A stretch of DNA of 64,000 nt, taken from assembly GCA_963693315.1 (NCBI GenBank), contig OY856188.1, positions 268,331,114 through 268,395,113 of the forward strand, written 5' to 3'. Below are positions 63,801 through 64,000 of this stretch, in pieces (position 1 is the stretch's first letter; every line of letters begins with the position of its first letter). Position numbers and translations under genes: made by a program. A model generated the notes under the pieces. That model was given only the letters and a program-made list of their open reading frames with translations, had not been told where the DNA came from and searched no databases. This DNA comes from Diogma glabrata (lineage: Eukaryota; Arthropoda; Insecta; Diptera; Cylindrotomidae).

Positions 63801-64000
63801 TATTTTAAAACTACCCTGAGCACCAAACAGGTATTCATCATCGTTGGTTTCATCAAAATGTCGCTTTTTTGTTTTGGTTCGCTTATAGCTTGCAGTGTAG
63901 TTATGAGTTAGTTATGAGTGTAGTTATGAGTGTAGTTATGAGCCTTGGCCTCTTCTCCATACGTTATAAATTTCTCGCGGGAAGATTAAATAATTGAAAT
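63801..64000. repeat. Short 15-bp tandem repeat and AT-rich end
   Basis: GTGTAGTTATGAGTGTAGTTATGAG at about 63895-63942 is a three-to-four unit repeat of TTATGAGTGTAG. Nothing else is recognised. Confidence 0.7.

Overview
This is an AT-rich piece of an insect nuclear genome. A Tweedle (DUF243) cuticle-protein gene, a spliced sperm/cilium gene exon and mariner, BEL/Pao, Jockey, hAT and Ty3/Gypsy elements together point to an insect. The order cannot be fixed from this sequence. Intron-bearing genes, a TATA+TCAGT promoter, long (TA)n tracts and heavy transposon load exclude a prokaryote.

Host genes are few. (1) A complete two-exon Tweedle gene on + (8103-8117 joined to 9319-9897), with promoter and poly(A) signal. 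(2) One exon (57852-57987, +) of a ropporin-1-like gene, starting at its ATG and ending at a splice donor. (3) A THAP zinc-finger ORF (17572-17871, +) that may be host or transposon-derived. I recognise nothing else as a host gene with confidence.

Layout. 1-7130: TA microsatellites alternating with three inverted-repeat elements (1771-2076; 2262-5054, which has about 0.6 kb terminal inverted repeats and a transposase remnant; 5715-6461), then a 5'-truncated Jockey copy. 7130-13800: Tweedle locus and mostly featureless DNA. 13819-15310: a 456-bp tandem repeat bracketed and split by (TA)n. 15320-20000: a LINE-like tail, THAP ORF and a decayed RNase H-bearing LINE. 22041-28300: Jockey tail, decayed Ty3/Gypsy gag-pol and LINE endonuclease debris. 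29230-30850: rearranged LINE with a 2A-like peptide next to a PHD-like finger. 31976-33269: mariner with one in-frame stop. 33366-39714: three further inverted-repeat elements and a gag fragment. 42631-44545: Jockey RT ORF. 45424-46570: 573-bp direct duplication carrying cruciform palindromes. 47879-52155: BEL/Pao element with 5' LTR and primer binding site, cut off in RNase H. 52200-57075: minus-strand LINE split by a plus-strand Jockey insertion. 57852-58515: ropporin exon and intron start. 58515-64000: minus-strand Jockey split by a giant palindrome, then a hAT remnant split by a tRNA-Lys-derived sequence.

The mobile elements do not form a pathway; they are layers of successive insertion. 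The strongest points for follow-up are the promoter-to-poly(A) Tweedle gene, the isolated ropporin exon followed by transposon-filled DNA, the nearly intact mariner, the 2A-like LINE with an inverted 5' part, and the unusual number of long palindromes lying in or beside (TA)n tracts.
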